NCBI RefSeq assembly: GCF_000724085.1
Contig: NZ_CCDL010000003.1
Coordinates: 186,001 to 250,000, forward strand
DNA length: 64,000 nucleotides
Origin: Oceanobacillus manasiensis
Lineage (GTDB): Bacteria; Bacillota; Bacilli; Bacillales; Amphibacillaceae
Reading direction: 5' to 3'
The notes under the pieces are model-generated. The model made no database searches and was not told where the DNA came from. It was given only the letters and a program-made list of their open reading frames with translations. Shown in pieces: positions 50,675 to 59,951 of the stretch. The first letter of the stretch is position 1; every line of letters starts with the position of its first letter. A program made the position numbers and the translations under genes.

Positions 50675-51391
50675 ATGTTATTACATAGAGAAATAAACGG
50701 AACAGGGGAACCGCTTTTTTTCCTTCATACAGGTTTGCAGACAGGTGGAGTGGATTTTCAGCAACAAAAGGAATTTTTTCAAAAAGATTACCGGGTCATA
50801 CAACCAGATTTACGAGGCCACGGGAAGTCTGTTACGGATGATTATTCGAACATTATTCAAGACTCAGTTAAGGACCTTAAAGAAACAATGGATCACGACA
50901 ACATTTCCTCCGCACATTTTGCCGGGTGCTCAATGGGTGGGCTTATAGCATTAGCCTTTGCCAAGCAGTATCCCGAATACGTAAAGAGTCTCGCAATATC
51001 TGGCATTATTCCCAGAAAACCAGCTAATTGGAAAGAGCTAACAGCTGAGGATACAAAGCAAGTAGCAGAGATAATAAAAAGTGAAGAAGCAATCGCCTAT
51101 TTTGATGATATACATGATGGCGATTGGCGTACCTTGCTATCTTCAACGGAAGAGAGTGATTGGTATCCATTTGAATTGACAGGTGATCTTTCTGAGTTAG
51201 GAATGCCAACATTGTTTTTAGTCGGTGAAGAAAGGGAGTTGGAAACAAGAGGTGTTGAGGTATATCCAGCGATGAATGACAAGATCCACGTTTCCGTAAT
51301 TCCCTTCGCTGGTCACAATGTACATTTAGAGCAGCCTGAGTTGTATAGTAATGTTCTTGAGTTGTTTTTAAATAATATTGATAAAGCATAG
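50675..51391 (+). CDS. Alpha/beta hydrolase
   Basis: 238 residues. Nucleophile elbow GCSMGG with S86, oxyanion region FFLHTGLQTGG, DLRGHGKS after strand 4, and the C-terminal catalytic histidine in FAGHNVHLEQPE. GGAGGG site. Esterase- or lactonase-like; substrate unknown. Lies 24 bp behind the VOC gene. Confidence 0.9.
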   Translation: MLLHREINGTGEPLFFLHTGLQTGGVDFQQQKEFFQKDYRVIQPDLRGHGKSVTDDYSNIIQDSVKDLKETMDHDNISSAHFAGCSMGGLIALAFAKQYPEYVKSLAISGIIPRKPANWKELTAEDTKQVAEIIKSEEAIAYFDDIHDGDWRTLLSSTEESDWYPFELTGDLSELGMPTLFLVGEERELETRGVEVYPAMNDKIHVSVIPFAGHNVHLEQPELYSNVLELFLNNIDKA

Positions 51392-51540
51392 TGATAATTA
51401 TGATAGGAAGTTACCTCAGGGTTGTATGATCGCAAAAAAGGTGATATACAGTCAAAAGTGATTGGAAGAGGTGTATAAAGTGGGAGTCTAAAAAGCCTAT
51501 TATCACAATTCTTTCAGGTGTTGGAGAAAGGAGAGAGAAT

Positions 51541-51954
51541 ATGGCAGGAAATTTTGACTTGGGTACCTTTCTAATATATGTTCTTTTGTTAGTTATCATG
51601 GCTCTAGTTATACAAGTCTTGCTGAGGTATTACTTAAATAAATTATTTAATATCAATAAAAAACTTTTTTCCTATAACTATGTTAACAAAGTCCATCAGA
51701 AAAGTGACTGGAGCATCAGGATTGTAATGAGTATTGCTATTTTCTATTATGTTCTTCAAGGAAATTTGAAGGAAACCATATATGTGATATTAGGTTTTGC
51801 TATATTACAAGAAGTGGTTCGTGCCTTCATGGAATGGAAGTACGCTCAAAATAGAAAACCACTATATATAACACTGATTGAACTTGGTACGTTTATCTTA
51901 TTTAGTTTGATTTTTATTCAAACGGCAGGATTTGGATTATTCAAATACTTGTAA
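51541..51954 (+). CDS. DUF4181 family membrane protein
   Basis: 137 residues with four membrane helices (about 10-28, 57-73, 77-93, 108-128). The block VHQKSDWSIRIVMSIAIF and EVVRAFMEWKYAQNRKPLY match the DUF4181 family of Bacillaceae (ExVRAxMEWKYAxNRK). Function unknown. GAAAGGAGAG site. Confidence 0.8.
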   Translation: MAGNFDLGTFLIYVLLLVIMALVIQVLLRYYLNKLFNINKKLFSYNYVNKVHQKSDWSIRIVMSIAIFYYVLQGNLKETIYVILGFAILQEVVRAFMEWKYAQNRKPLYITLIELGTFILFSLIFIQTAGFGLFKYL

Positions 51955-51974
51955 AGGTTAAAGGGTGATGTTTA

Positions 51975-52523
51975 TTGTATAAAAAAGATAAACTTTCTGT
52001 GCGAGCTATTGAGAGAAGAGATGAGATCGCGCTTGAAAAATGGTTATCTAACCCAGAAGTGCTAGCATTTTACGAAGGAAGAGACAATCCGTATGATCTT
52101 CAAAAAGTTAGAGCGGATTTCTACGGGAATGAGCCTGAAGTATATAAGTGTATCGTAGAATTTGATGATGTTGCCATTGGTTACATACAATTCTATGAAA
52201 TTTGTGAAAGAACGAGCAACCTTACAGGGTATGAAGAAGAAGTTACATACGGCCTGGATCAGTTTATAGGGGAGCCTAATTACTGGGGGAAGGGAATTGG
52301 AACCATGCTTGTTCAGTCGATGCTTAATTATCTGCAACAGGAAAAACAGGTAGATGTTATTATTCTAGATCCCCAAGTCACAAATTATCGGGCCATACGC
52401 TGCTATGAAAAATGCGGGTTTAAAAGGATAAAACGACTGCCGGCACATGAGTATCATGAAGGGAAGTATCGAGATTGCTGGTTAATGGAATACCGAACAA
52501 AGAGTAGGAGAGGGAACTTATGA
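51975..52523 (+). CDS. AAC(6')-Ie-like aminoglycoside N-acetyltransferase (GNAT)
   Basis: 182 residues, TTG start. The stretch YGLDQFIGEPNYWGKGIGT and VIILDPQVTNYRAIRCYEKC, then HEYHEGKYRDCWLMEY, follow closely the acetyltransferase half of the bifunctional AAC(6')-Ie/APH(2'')-Ia enzyme of staphylococci and enterococci. Resistance itself is not proven; chromosomal relatives in environmental Bacillaceae are common. The stop overlaps the ATG of a kinase-fold gene (ATGA), which mirrors the order of the fused enzyme. Confidence 0.85.
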   Translation: MYKKDKLSVRAIERRDEIALEKWLSNPEVLAFYEGRDNPYDLQKVRADFYGNEPEVYKCIVEFDDVAIGYIQFYEICERTSNLTGYEEEVTYGLDQFIGEPNYWGKGIGTMLVQSMLNYLQQEKQVDVIILDPQVTNYRAIRCYEKCGFKRIKRLPAHEYHEGKYRDCWLMEYRTKSRRGNL

Positions 52524-53455
52524 ATAGTAAAGATATTTTAAAGAGGTTCGGTTTTGATGTAAGTGAAGAGCCAGAAAGCATCTATGCTTTTTCCCCGGTA
52601 TATCGTGTTTCCAAAGGAGGGGAAGACGACGTTATTATTAAGAAAACCCAGCGTCCGTTAGATAAAGCAGAAAGGCTAATGGACTATTTACAATTTCTAA
52701 AGAAAAATAAAGTGCATGTTGTCACTCCGGTTTATATAACAACGCATAATCCTCAACAGATAGAGGAGGATGTTTATGTAGCTTATCCGTTCATTAAGGG
52801 TGATGTATATACTGGTAAAGACGGAGAAATATATGAGGCTGGTAAACTGCTTGGAAAAATACACGAACTCTCACCGAAAGAAAATGAGTACCAATTAAGT
52901 GAATACGATGTCTATGATTTTAATTTAGGTGAAGTACGAGAGAGTATCGAACAAATACGTGAGCATGTTGAGCAGTATAATGTTCCCATAGATGTTGAAC
53001 TGATGGAAAGAATATTTAATAAAGCTGTAGGTCAGCAGGATGAATTGAAGGCAGCACCATTACCTCATGTTATTACCCCAAACGATTACAAATCGAATAA
53101 CTTAATTTATACCCCGTCTCCTTATCTAATCGATCCAGATAATGCCACGTGGATACCAAGAATTTTTGATTTAGCATTAGTACTGCTTCTCTTTCATAAT
53201 GAATTGGATAGCGCTCCTGCTGAGATTTTTACCACAACGCAATGGAAACTTTTTTTGGAAGGTTATTCAGAGTATATCCAATTAACGGAGAATGAAAAGA
53301 CCTTTTGGGAGGTAGCTCTTGAGCATGTTTTTTTGGATGAAGTGATGTGGCTAATGGCAGAGGTACCAGAGGACTGGGAGCGACCTGAACAGCGTTTGCT
53401 GTTTGAGAGTCTTGTGAAAACTATGCTTAATCACTCGAAAAACTACACGTTATAA
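52520..53455 (+). CDS. Aminoglycoside phosphotransferase-fold kinase
   Basis: 311 residues, four-base overlap with the acetyltransferase gene. The catalytic loop is VITPNDYKSNNLIY (Asp and Asn of HxDxxxxN kept, His replaced by Pro-Asn), and YLIDPDNA holds the metal-binding Asp. N-terminal lysine in VIIKKTQRP. It belongs to the APH/choline-kinase superfamily but is not close to APH(2''), so the substrate is open. Confidence 0.8.
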   Translation: MNSKDILKRFGFDVSEEPESIYAFSPVYRVSKGGEDDVIIKKTQRPLDKAERLMDYLQFLKKNKVHVVTPVYITTHNPQQIEEDVYVAYPFIKGDVYTGKDGEIYEAGKLLGKIHELSPKENEYQLSEYDVYDFNLGEVRESIEQIREHVEQYNVPIDVELMERIFNKAVGQQDELKAAPLPHVITPNDYKSNNLIYTPSPYLIDPDNATWIPRIFDLALVLLLFHNELDSAPAEIFTTTQWKLFLEGYSEYIQLTENEKTFWEVALEHVFLDEVMWLMAEVPEDWERPEQRLLFESLVKTMLNHSKNYTL

Positions 53456-53477
53456 GATATAAAATAGTAGTTTTATA

Positions 53478-53522
53478 GCGCGCTTATTTACCATTTAATG
53501 ATGGAAAGCGCGACTTTTAGTA
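53478..53522 (+). terminator. Terminator-like hairpin after the kinase gene
   Basis: CGCGCTT and AAAGCGCG pair around a long loop and are followed by ACTTTTAG; moderate quality. Confidence 0.5.
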
Positions 53523-53588
53523 TGTAATGATAATCATATGTAGGCACATTGCCACGGAACCTTTTCTACTAAAAAAATTCACGGCTTA

Positions 53589-53616
53589 TTAACGTTCTGT
53601 TAATTCTCTCTTTAAA
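53589..53616 (+). promoter_or_regulatory. PhoP-box-like direct repeats before the phosphatase gene
   Basis: TTAACG (53589), TTAATT (53600) and TTTAAA (53611) recur every 11 bases, as do the TT(A/C/T)ACA repeats bound by Bacillus PhoP. They lie about 50-75 bases before the start codon, fitting phosphate-starvation control. Confidence 0.55.
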
Positions 53617-53663
53617 TTTACCAGTTATGCTTGAACTGAGTTAAATTTGAGAGGAGAGATGGC

Positions 53664-55040
53664 ATGTTAAAAAAAGTTGGAGTCGTTGCATTAAGTGCGG
53701 GACTTATATTTTCAGCGATGGGATCTGTACCTGCAGTAGAAGCAGGTAAGCCGGAATGGGCGGGGAAAGGCAAGCCAGATTGGGTGGAAGCTAAGAAGGG
53801 GAATGATAGCGTAGAGAACGTGATTTATATGATTCCCGATGGATTTAATGCAGATTATGCGAAGAATTATCGTTTATTTAAGGGCGAAGATGCTGTATGG
53901 GACGAGCATATGAAGGGAATGTACACCACTCACTCAGCCAATTCTAATATTACAGATTCTGCAGCAGCAGGTACAGCGATGGCGACAGGAGTTAAAACAA
54001 ACAATGGAATGATTAGTCTCAGCCCTGAAGGTGAAGAACTTGAGACTATTCTGGAAGCTTCACAGGAACAAGGTATGTCAACGGGCTTAGTTGCAACATC
54101 AACCATTACTCATGCCACACCAGCGGTTTTCGCTTCCCATGTGGAAAGTCGTAACAATGAAACGGAAATTGCCAGACAAATGGTCGAAAACGAAGTGGAT
54201 GTTATGCTTGGTGGTGGGAAAAACAATTTTCTCCCTAAATCCATGGGCGGTAATCAAGAAGACGTAAATGTATTAGAAGACGCGAAAGATAGAGGGTATA
54301 CACTAGTTGAAACACGAAAACAATTAAAGAGTCAAAATGATATAGCATTAAATAAGGGTGATAAATTACTTGGTTTATTCGCAGACGATGCACTAACTGA
54401 CGAGCTGGCGCGTGATAAAGATGCTCAGCCAAGTCTGGCAGAAATGACAGAAGTAGCGATTGAAATTTTGTCCCAAGATGATGAAGGCTTTTTCCTTATG
54501 GTAGAAGGAAGTCAAATTGATTGGGCTGGTCACGCTAACGATGCTGGCTGGGCAATAAGCGAAGTAGAAGCATTTGAAGCAGCAGTAAAAGCAGCTTTGG
54601 AATTTGCTGAAGAAGACGGTGAAACACTAGTTGTGGTTGGCAGTGACCATGAAACTGGTGGAATGACAACTGGTGTAGATGGGTCTCCATCCAACGCATC
54701 ACCAGAAATACTTAGTAACGTAAAGGCAACTGGTTCACTTATGGCTTCAGAGTTGAATGAGGGCCGTACAAATATTGCCGAAGTGCTGGAAACATACACC
54801 GATTTGGATTGGAGTTCTGGTGAGATCCAACAAATCCAAGGAGCGGAAGACCCTGCAACGGAGATAAATCGTCTGATCAGTAACAGAGCTAACATTGGGT
54901 GGACGAGCAGCAACCACACTGCTGCAGATGTACCGCTATATGTTTATGGCCCTGGTGCAGAGAATTACACAGGATTTCATGACAATACAGATTTACCTAA
55001 ATTCATTGCAGATTCGCTAGGAATCAGTTTCGGTAATTGA
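53664..55040 (+). CDS. Secreted alkaline phosphatase (PhoA family)
   Basis: 458 residues. Signal peptide 1-27 (cleavage after AVEA). Metal and phosphate site: MIPDG (56-60), catalytic serine S99 in TDSAAAGTAMATG, GSQIDWAGHAND, GSDHETGGM, and NHTAADVPL for the last zinc histidine. The GKPEWAGKGKPDW stretch after the signal peptide is the short linker typical of Bacillaceae enzymes. Releases phosphate from organic esters outside the cell; PhoP-box-like repeats lie upstream. GAGAGG site. Confidence 0.95.
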   Translation: MLKKVGVVALSAGLIFSAMGSVPAVEAGKPEWAGKGKPDWVEAKKGNDSVENVIYMIPDGFNADYAKNYRLFKGEDAVWDEHMKGMYTTHSANSNITDSAAAGTAMATGVKTNNGMISLSPEGEELETILEASQEQGMSTGLVATSTITHATPAVFASHVESRNNETEIARQMVENEVDVMLGGGKNNFLPKSMGGNQEDVNVLEDAKDRGYTLVETRKQLKSQNDIALNKGDKLLGLFADDALTDELARDKDAQPSLAEMTEVAIEILSQDDEGFFLMVEGSQIDWAGHANDAGWAISEVEAFEAAVKAALEFAEEDGETLVVVGSDHETGGMTTGVDGSPSNASPEILSNVKATGSLMASELNEGRTNIAEVLETYTDLDWSSGEIQQIQGAEDPATEINRLISNRANIGWTSSNHTAADVPLYVYGPGAENYTGFHDNTDLPKFIADSLGISFGN

Positions 55041-55068
55041 GTTCGGTTGATAGATTAGTTGATTAGAT

Positions 55069-55113
55069 AACATGCTTGGGGTTTACGTAAGTAACCTTAA
55101 GCATGTTTTTATT
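55069..55113 (+). terminator. Terminator of the alkaline phosphatase gene
   Basis: AACATGCTT pairs with AAGCATGTT, extended by GGTT/AACC inside, then T5. Confidence 0.85.
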
Positions 55114-55126
55114 CGTTTCGGGGGTG

Positions 55127-55660
55127 TGGTGCTCAAGTGTAATGTGACTTCAAGAAGCGGAAGAGATCGGAGTGTAGTAGAATTCATCGAGGTGATGAAA
55201 GTCAAAAAGCAAAAGAGGCCGGAGTAAATTGCACGTCATCGATGTTATGAAGTGCAAAACGCCATAGAAATATAAGTGAACTGCACGTCATCAGTGTTAT
55301 GAAGTGCAAAACGCCATAGAAATCCAAGTAAACTGCACGTCATCGATGTTATGAAGTGCAAAACGCTATAGAAATATAAGTGAATTGCACGTCATCGGTG
55401 CTATGAAGTGCAAAACGCCATAGAAATCCAAGTAAACTGCACGTCATCGGTGCTATGAAGTGCAAAACGCCATAGAAATATAAGTGAATTGCACGTCATC
55501 GATGTTATGAAGTGCAAAACGCCATAGAAATCCAAGTGAATTGCACGTCATCGGTGCTATGAAGTGCAAAACGCCCTAGAAATCCAAGTAAACTGCACGT
55601 CATCGGTGCTATGAAGTGCAAAACACCATAGAAATCCAAGTAAACTGCACGTCATCCAGG
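55127..55660. repeat. Intergenic 52-bp tandem array of hairpin units
   Basis: The anchor GCACGTCATC occurs at 55231, 55283, 55335, 55387, 55439, 55491, 55543, 55595 and 55647, exactly 52 bases apart; two decayed units (55127, 55179) stand upstream in the same phase. Each unit contains the near-palindrome GCACGTCAT-7 bases-ATGAAGTGC and a tail alternating between AATCCAAGTAAAC and AATATAAGTGAAT. No reading frame is conserved. Lies between convergent genes. Confidence 0.95.
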
Positions 55661-55691
55661 CAACCAACATTAAATAAAGGATGAAATCACA

Positions 55692-56144
55692 CTATTCCTT
55701 AACATGCACTAGTTCGAACCGCTCACAGACTAACAGCATATCCTCAGAGAATTCACGATCAAGCCGTTGCAATTCTTCTGTAAAGAATTTCACGTGCGCT
55801 TCTTTCCAATACTGATAGGTTCTATCTCCTTCACCTTCCGCAATAGCAAACTCCTCAGGTACTTCATTCATTGGCATAATATCCACCTTAACTGTCTTAA
55901 TGATAGCTACGGGCTCATCCTTAGAGTTTAATATAATGCTATAATCCTCAATTGCCGGTAAGGGCTCTTTTTCCAATTCATAAAATACGTAAGCCGAGCA
56001 TGTAGCTGTTTTTGTCCCATCTATTACTAGCTGTGCTAAATAATCTGAATCAGCTCCGAATTGCCAAACTTCGACTGTATGTGGTTTTGGTTGGTTTTGT
56101 GTTTCCCAAAATTCATTCCAATATACTTGTGCTGCAGTATTCAT
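55692..56144 (-). CDS. ASCH domain protein (YhfF-like)
   Basis: 150 residues from ATG 56144 (TAGGAGG upstream); 15 further codons in frame lack a site. The ASCH core is seen in FGADSDYLAQLVIDGTKTAT and VAIIKTVKVDIMPMNEVPEEFA, with GEGDRTYQYWKEAH near the end. ASCH domains bind RNA or modified nucleosides; some act as N4-acetylcytidine amidohydrolases. Role unknown here. Confidence 0.87.
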   Translation of the reverse strand: MNTAAQVYWNEFWETQNQPKPHTVEVWQFGADSDYLAQLVIDGTKTATCSAYVFYELEKEPLPAIEDYSIILNSKDEPVAIIKTVKVDIMPMNEVPEEFAIAEGEGDRTYQYWKEAHVKFFTEELQRLDREFSEDMLLVCERFELVHVKE

Positions 56145-56272
56145 ATAATTACCTCCTAAACTAACAATCAATTGACCTTGATTAAGCATACACCAAGAAA
56201 TTTATTAAAAAAAGGAAATTGTAAAACAAAAAGCGAATAGTTATAATTAAGACTAAGTTTAGGGGTTAATCT

Positions 56273-57022
56273 ATGAAACTATATGGAGAATTTACAAAAG
56301 AAGACTGGATGGAAGCCTTACATATTAACGAAAAACAGATTCCTGCCTCTCTTATCTTGCATGGCGAATGGGAACATGCATGGAATCTACAAATATGGAA
56401 AAAATTATTGGAGCAAGAGCAATGGATCCCATCATGGAATGCCATTACGGGGAAATACGCTCAAACAAGAATAGGGTTCGCCAATGTCTTTGGAGGTCCT
56501 CAGGCGGCCATGATTGCGCACCGCTTTGCTATGCTCGGTACAGAAATAATGATCCAAACGGGATATTTTGGAGGCCTTTCAAAGCAATCGTCCTATGGAG
56601 ACATCTTTATTGTAACAGGTGCTTATATGGAGGACGGGGTTTCCCGATGGTATTTATCTGAACAAGATATAGTATATGCAGATCCTCAGTTAGTAAAAGA
56701 AGCAATAGCTTATTGTGAAGAAAAGAATTAGAGCTATGTAACTGGTAATATATATACCACAAGTGCGATGTTAATGGAGACGACAGAGCTAGTTGAGGAT
56801 TGGTCTAAAAAAGGATTTATTGGTGTTGACATGGAGACAGCCACGACCTTTGCAGTCGCCAGAAAATACAATCGCCGTGCTGTTGGTTTACTTAATCTCT
56901 CTGACCATTTGATACAGGGAGAAACATTTTATTCTCGTATAGCTGACTATGAACAAATTGAAGAGAGAACTGATAAGAGAATAAGGGAAATAGCTTTATA
57001 TCTTAGTAGTTTAGGAAAGTAG
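56273..57022 (+). pseudogene. Nucleoside phosphorylase (PNP/UDP family) interrupted by one amber codon
   Basis: A single frame of 250 codons broken only by TAG at 56729-56731, between ...AIAYCEEKN and SYVTGNIYTTSAMLMETTEL. Features of the family: FANVFGGPQAAMIAHRF, IMIQTGYFGGLS and the ribose-binding GFIGVDMETATTFAVA. Both halves are needed for activity. No frameshift, so one base change would restore it. Either a recent pseudogene, a sequencing error, or read-through. Confidence 0.8.
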
Positions 57023-57030
57023 GGTAAGGG

Positions 57031-57657
57031 TTGTTAAGAAGAAAAATAAATATATTGATTTTATTAAGTTTGCTTAGTCTGGTTGCAGCTTGCTCAAATC
57101 AAGAAAATCAGGATGCGCTTATTGAGGAAGGAGAGCTTACGGATTACGAACGCAATCTAACAAATTTGGTTAGCGAAAACGTCTTTGTTTATGATGTAGA
57201 AATTTTAAATAAAAATGCAAAAGCGGTCCGTTTAAAGGTAGACTACTATCAAGAAGGAGAGCTTGTGGACACCATTGTGAATCTCTCTTTTAGCGTCGAT
57301 GTAGAAGAAGAGTCAGAGGCGAGGCTCGTATTTTTGAACACACCACCTAGTGGCCAGGAAAAATGGGTTGCCGCGATTATGACAGAGAATGGAATGGCCA
57401 GTTCGACTGTGGATGAAGGCTTGCCGAAGATGGAAGATATGTCCGGTATTGCAGGAAGTTTAGTTGGGCCAAGTTTAGAGATAAACAAGGAATCCGTTAT
57501 TGGTTCAATGGTTAAAAGTAATCAAGAAACCATTGGCACACCGGTTCATATCGAAACAGAAGAGGATCTAAAAAGGGCTACGTCCTATGAACATGTCTTT
57601 ATCTTAAAGGCAACTTTAATGGACTGTAATGTAGGAGAAGAAGGTTGTCCAGAATAA
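57031..57657 (+). CDS. Lipoprotein of unknown function
   Basis: 208 residues, TTG start after GTAAGGG. Lipobox LVAACS with C21. The acidic mature part has two beta-rich regions and ends DCNVGEEGCPE with two cysteines. Starts 8 bp after the broken phosphorylase frame. No family recognised; the small membrane protein gene follows 13 bp later. Confidence 0.7.
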   Translation: MLRRKINILILLSLLSLVAACSNQENQDALIEEGELTDYERNLTNLVSENVFVYDVEILNKNAKAVRLKVDYYQEGELVDTIVNLSFSVDVEEESEARLVFLNTPPSGQEKWVAAIMTENGMASSTVDEGLPKMEDMSGIAGSLVGPSLEINKESVIGSMVKSNQETIGTPVHIETEEDLKRATSYEHVFILKATLMDCNVGEEGCPE

Positions 57658-57670
57658 GGAGTGAGCAAAG

Positions 57671-57970
57671 GTGCGGGTCATACTAGAATTAATCCGAATC
57701 GTTTTTATTTTTCTGTTTCTTGGTGGTGTCATTTGGGTAATATTAAACCACATATACCAGGTTTATGGCGGTATTGAAGAGTATCGCTGGATTGGTGGTT
57801 TAGGAATCTATATTGCTATCTTTGTATTGTATCGTAATAGTTTTCAGTTCTCTGGTTGGTATAAAGGGAAGGGGCGAAAAAAGCTGCCCCACCGTATGAC
57901 GGCTGTATTAGTAAGTGCTTCAGTATTATGTATTCTCTTGCCATTGCCACTGAAATATATATTAGGCTAA
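57671..57970 (+). CDS. Small membrane protein, three helices
   Basis: 99 residues, GTG start after GGAGTGAGC. Membrane segments at about 7-28, 40-55 and 76-97, with a basic loop FSGWYKGKGRKKLPHR. Likely co-transcribed with the lipoprotein gene. Unknown family. Confidence 0.65.
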   Translation: MRVILELIRIVFIFLFLGGVIWVILNHIYQVYGGIEEYRWIGGLGIYIAIFVLYRNSFQFSGWYKGKGRKKLPHRMTAVLVSASVLCILLPLPLKYILG

Positions 57971-58017
57971 AAAAATCCCCTGTTTGCCATGCGGCTAGAA
58001 CAGGGGATTTTTTATAT
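57971..58017. terminator. Bidirectional terminator
   Basis: AAAAAATCCCCTGTT and AACAGGGGATTTTTT serve the convergent small membrane protein and MFS genes. Confidence 0.9.
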
Positions 58018-58019
58018 GT

Positions 58020-59558
58020 TTAGGATTCTGTAGCGACAGTAGGCTGGTTCAATATACCATCTTTCTCTTCATTTGGTTCCTTTTTTTCAGTGTTGGTGGT
58101 TGGAGTATGAAATCGTTTAATAAAGAATGCCAATACTAGTGCTAAAATAGCAATAAACGTTGACACCAAGAAACTGAAATTAATTCCATTAAGCATAGAC
58201 TGATTTAAAATATCTGCTTGGACTTCTGCAGCTGCTTGTTGAGTGGCTACAGTACTTGGATCCACCGAAGCAGTAAGTTCTGTTGCTTTTGTTTCCGTAC
58301 GATTATTCATTACCGTAATTAATAGGGCAGAACCAATTGCGCCAGAAACCTGTTGTAATGTGTTGTTCATTGCAGTTCCGTGCGGATTTGCTTTCATTGG
58401 TAATTGGTTCAAGCCGTTGGTCATAATCGGCATCATAACCATGGACATACCAAACATGCGAATTGTATATATTAACATGATTGTTCCATAGCTTGTATCC
58501 ATACTAAGTTTACTAAAGGAATACGTTGTAGCAATGGTAATGGTTAAACCTATAAGCGCTAATATGCGCGCGCCATATTTGTCAAACAATCTCCCGGTTA
58601 TTGGTGACATGATTCCCATTAATATAGCACCTGGTAGCATGAGCAAACCTGAATCCATTGGCGATATACCTCTAATTGTTTGAACATATATCGGCATTAG
58701 AATCATTCCTGAAAACATTGCAACTGCCAACACTATTGAAATGGCAGAGGATAATGCAAACATAGGATATTTGAAAATCCGAAACTCAAGCATTGGAACA
58801 TCCATGTTTAATTGACGAATGATTAGCCCAACCACGGAAACTACTCCAATGACAATGGTGCCATAAACTAAAGGATCATTCCATCCATTTTCTCCAGCTG
58901 TACTGAAACCATAAAGTAATCCACCAAAACCTAGACTTGATAGGATTATAGACATGACATCAAGTTTAATTTTACGTTGTGGGGTAATATTTTTCAGTTT
59001 GAAAATACTGTATAAAAGCGTAAAAATAGCAAAAGGTAGAACGATATTAAATAATGTTCTCCAGCTATAATGCTCGATGACCCAACCGGATAATGTTGGA
59101 CCTATAGCAGGAGCAACAATCATAACAAGTCCGAATGTTCCCATCGCAGCTCCTCGTTTTTCTACAGGGAAAGCTGTTAGCATGACATTCATTAATAATG
59201 GCATCATCACTGCAGAGCCTGAGGCTTGAATCATTCGGGCAGCCAGCAATACACCAAATGTTGGGGCTAGGCTTGCAGTCAAAGTTCCGACCGTAAACAA
59301 GGCCATTGCGGTTATAAATAAACTTTTATTCGTAAAACGTTGGATAAAAAAGGCACTTGCCGGAATAAGGATCCCATTAATTAGCATGTAACCAGTAGAT
59401 AGCCATTGAACAGCGGTTGCTTTGACTTCAAATTCTTCCATTATGGATGGAAGGGCTACGTTCAGCAATGTTTCGTTAAGTATAGATACAAACGCACCGA
59501 TAAACAATATAGCAATCATTCCATAAGGTGGTTTTTCATGAAGTTTGTTTGTTTCCAA
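58020..59558 (-). CDS. DHA2-family multidrug MFS exporter
   Basis: 512 residues, fourteen predicted helices. Motif C is APAIGPTLSGWVIEHYSWR (about 150-168), and the start ILNETLLNVALPSIMEEF is the DHA2 helix-1 motif (D replaced by N/E). Drug/proton antiporter related to LmrB/EmrB. It has a close relative at 63137. The upstream palindrome 59648-59669 may bind a TetR-type regulator. Confidence 0.92.
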   Translation of the reverse strand: METNKLHEKPPYGMIAILFIGAFVSILNETLLNVALPSIMEEFEVKATAVQWLSTGYMLINGILIPASAFFIQRFTNKSLFITAMALFTVGTLTASLAPTFGVLLAARMIQASGSAVMMPLLMNVMLTAFPVEKRGAAMGTFGLVMIVAPAIGPTLSGWVIEHYSWRTLFNIVLPFAIFTLLYSIFKLKNITPQRKIKLDVMSIILSSLGFGGLLYGFSTAGENGWNDPLVYGTIVIGVVSVVGLIIRQLNMDVPMLEFRIFKYPMFALSSAISIVLAVAMFSGMILMPIYVQTIRGISPMDSGLLMLPGAILMGIMSPITGRLFDKYGARILALIGLTITIATTYSFSKLSMDTSYGTIMLIYTIRMFGMSMVMMPIMTNGLNQLPMKANPHGTAMNNTLQQVSGAIGSALLITVMNNRTETKATELTASVDPSTVATQQAAAEVQADILNQSMLNGINFSFLVSTFIAILALVLAFFIKRFHTPTTNTEKKEPNEEKDGILNQPTVATES

Positions 59559-59647
59559 TCATGATTCCTTCTTTCTTTTTTTGATAGCATTTATATATTT
59601 TATACCGACAGTCCAAATAAATCAATGGTAAAAAATTTTTAGTACGA

Positions 59648-59669
59648 AAACACTTTAATGTTAGTGTTT
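59648..59669. promoter_or_regulatory. Palindrome upstream of the MFS exporter gene
   Basis: AAACACT, eight bases, AGTGTTT: a perfect seven-base inverted repeat about 90 bp before the exporter start. Spacing suits a TetR- or MarR-type dimer. No regulator gene lies next to it. Confidence 0.4.
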
Positions 59670-59842
59670 ATATCAAGGTGAAGAATTTGTACTCTTGTTA
59701 TAAAATATTGTTTATAGTTGTCGTATCTTGGTGCTCATTTTTCTATGGGAGCTGGGGAAAGGTATTATAAACGGAGTTGGTTTAGGTTTGGTTGAGAAAA
59801 GGAAATATATTTTTAAAGAATACTCAATACTGGAGGCTGAAC

Positions 59843-59944
59843 ATGAAACGATTACTTCGTAAGTTAGTTAAGTATGGACCGATTATTTACCCTATGGTGC
59901 GAAAATATATGAATAAAAGAAAAGGCAAGTCCAACAAGAGGTAA
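59843..59944 (+). CDS. Small basic protein, 33 residues (hidden ORF)
   Basis: Starts MKRLLRKLVKYGPIIYPMVR and ends in KSNKR; TGGAGG stands seven bases before the ATG and a strong terminator lies 7 bp after the stop, so the unit looks complete. Amphipathic and highly basic. Similar tiny basic proteins occur in Bacillaceae genomes without known function. Confidence 0.65.
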   Translation: MKRLLRKLVKYGPIIYPMVRKYMNKRKGKSNKR

Positions 59945-59951
59945 GAGTGAA

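Noticed and set aside
55231-55660. Possible CRISPR array
   Set aside because: The regular 52-bp period looks like repeat plus spacer, but the whole unit is conserved between copies, with only two tail variants; there are no unique spacers and no cas genes.
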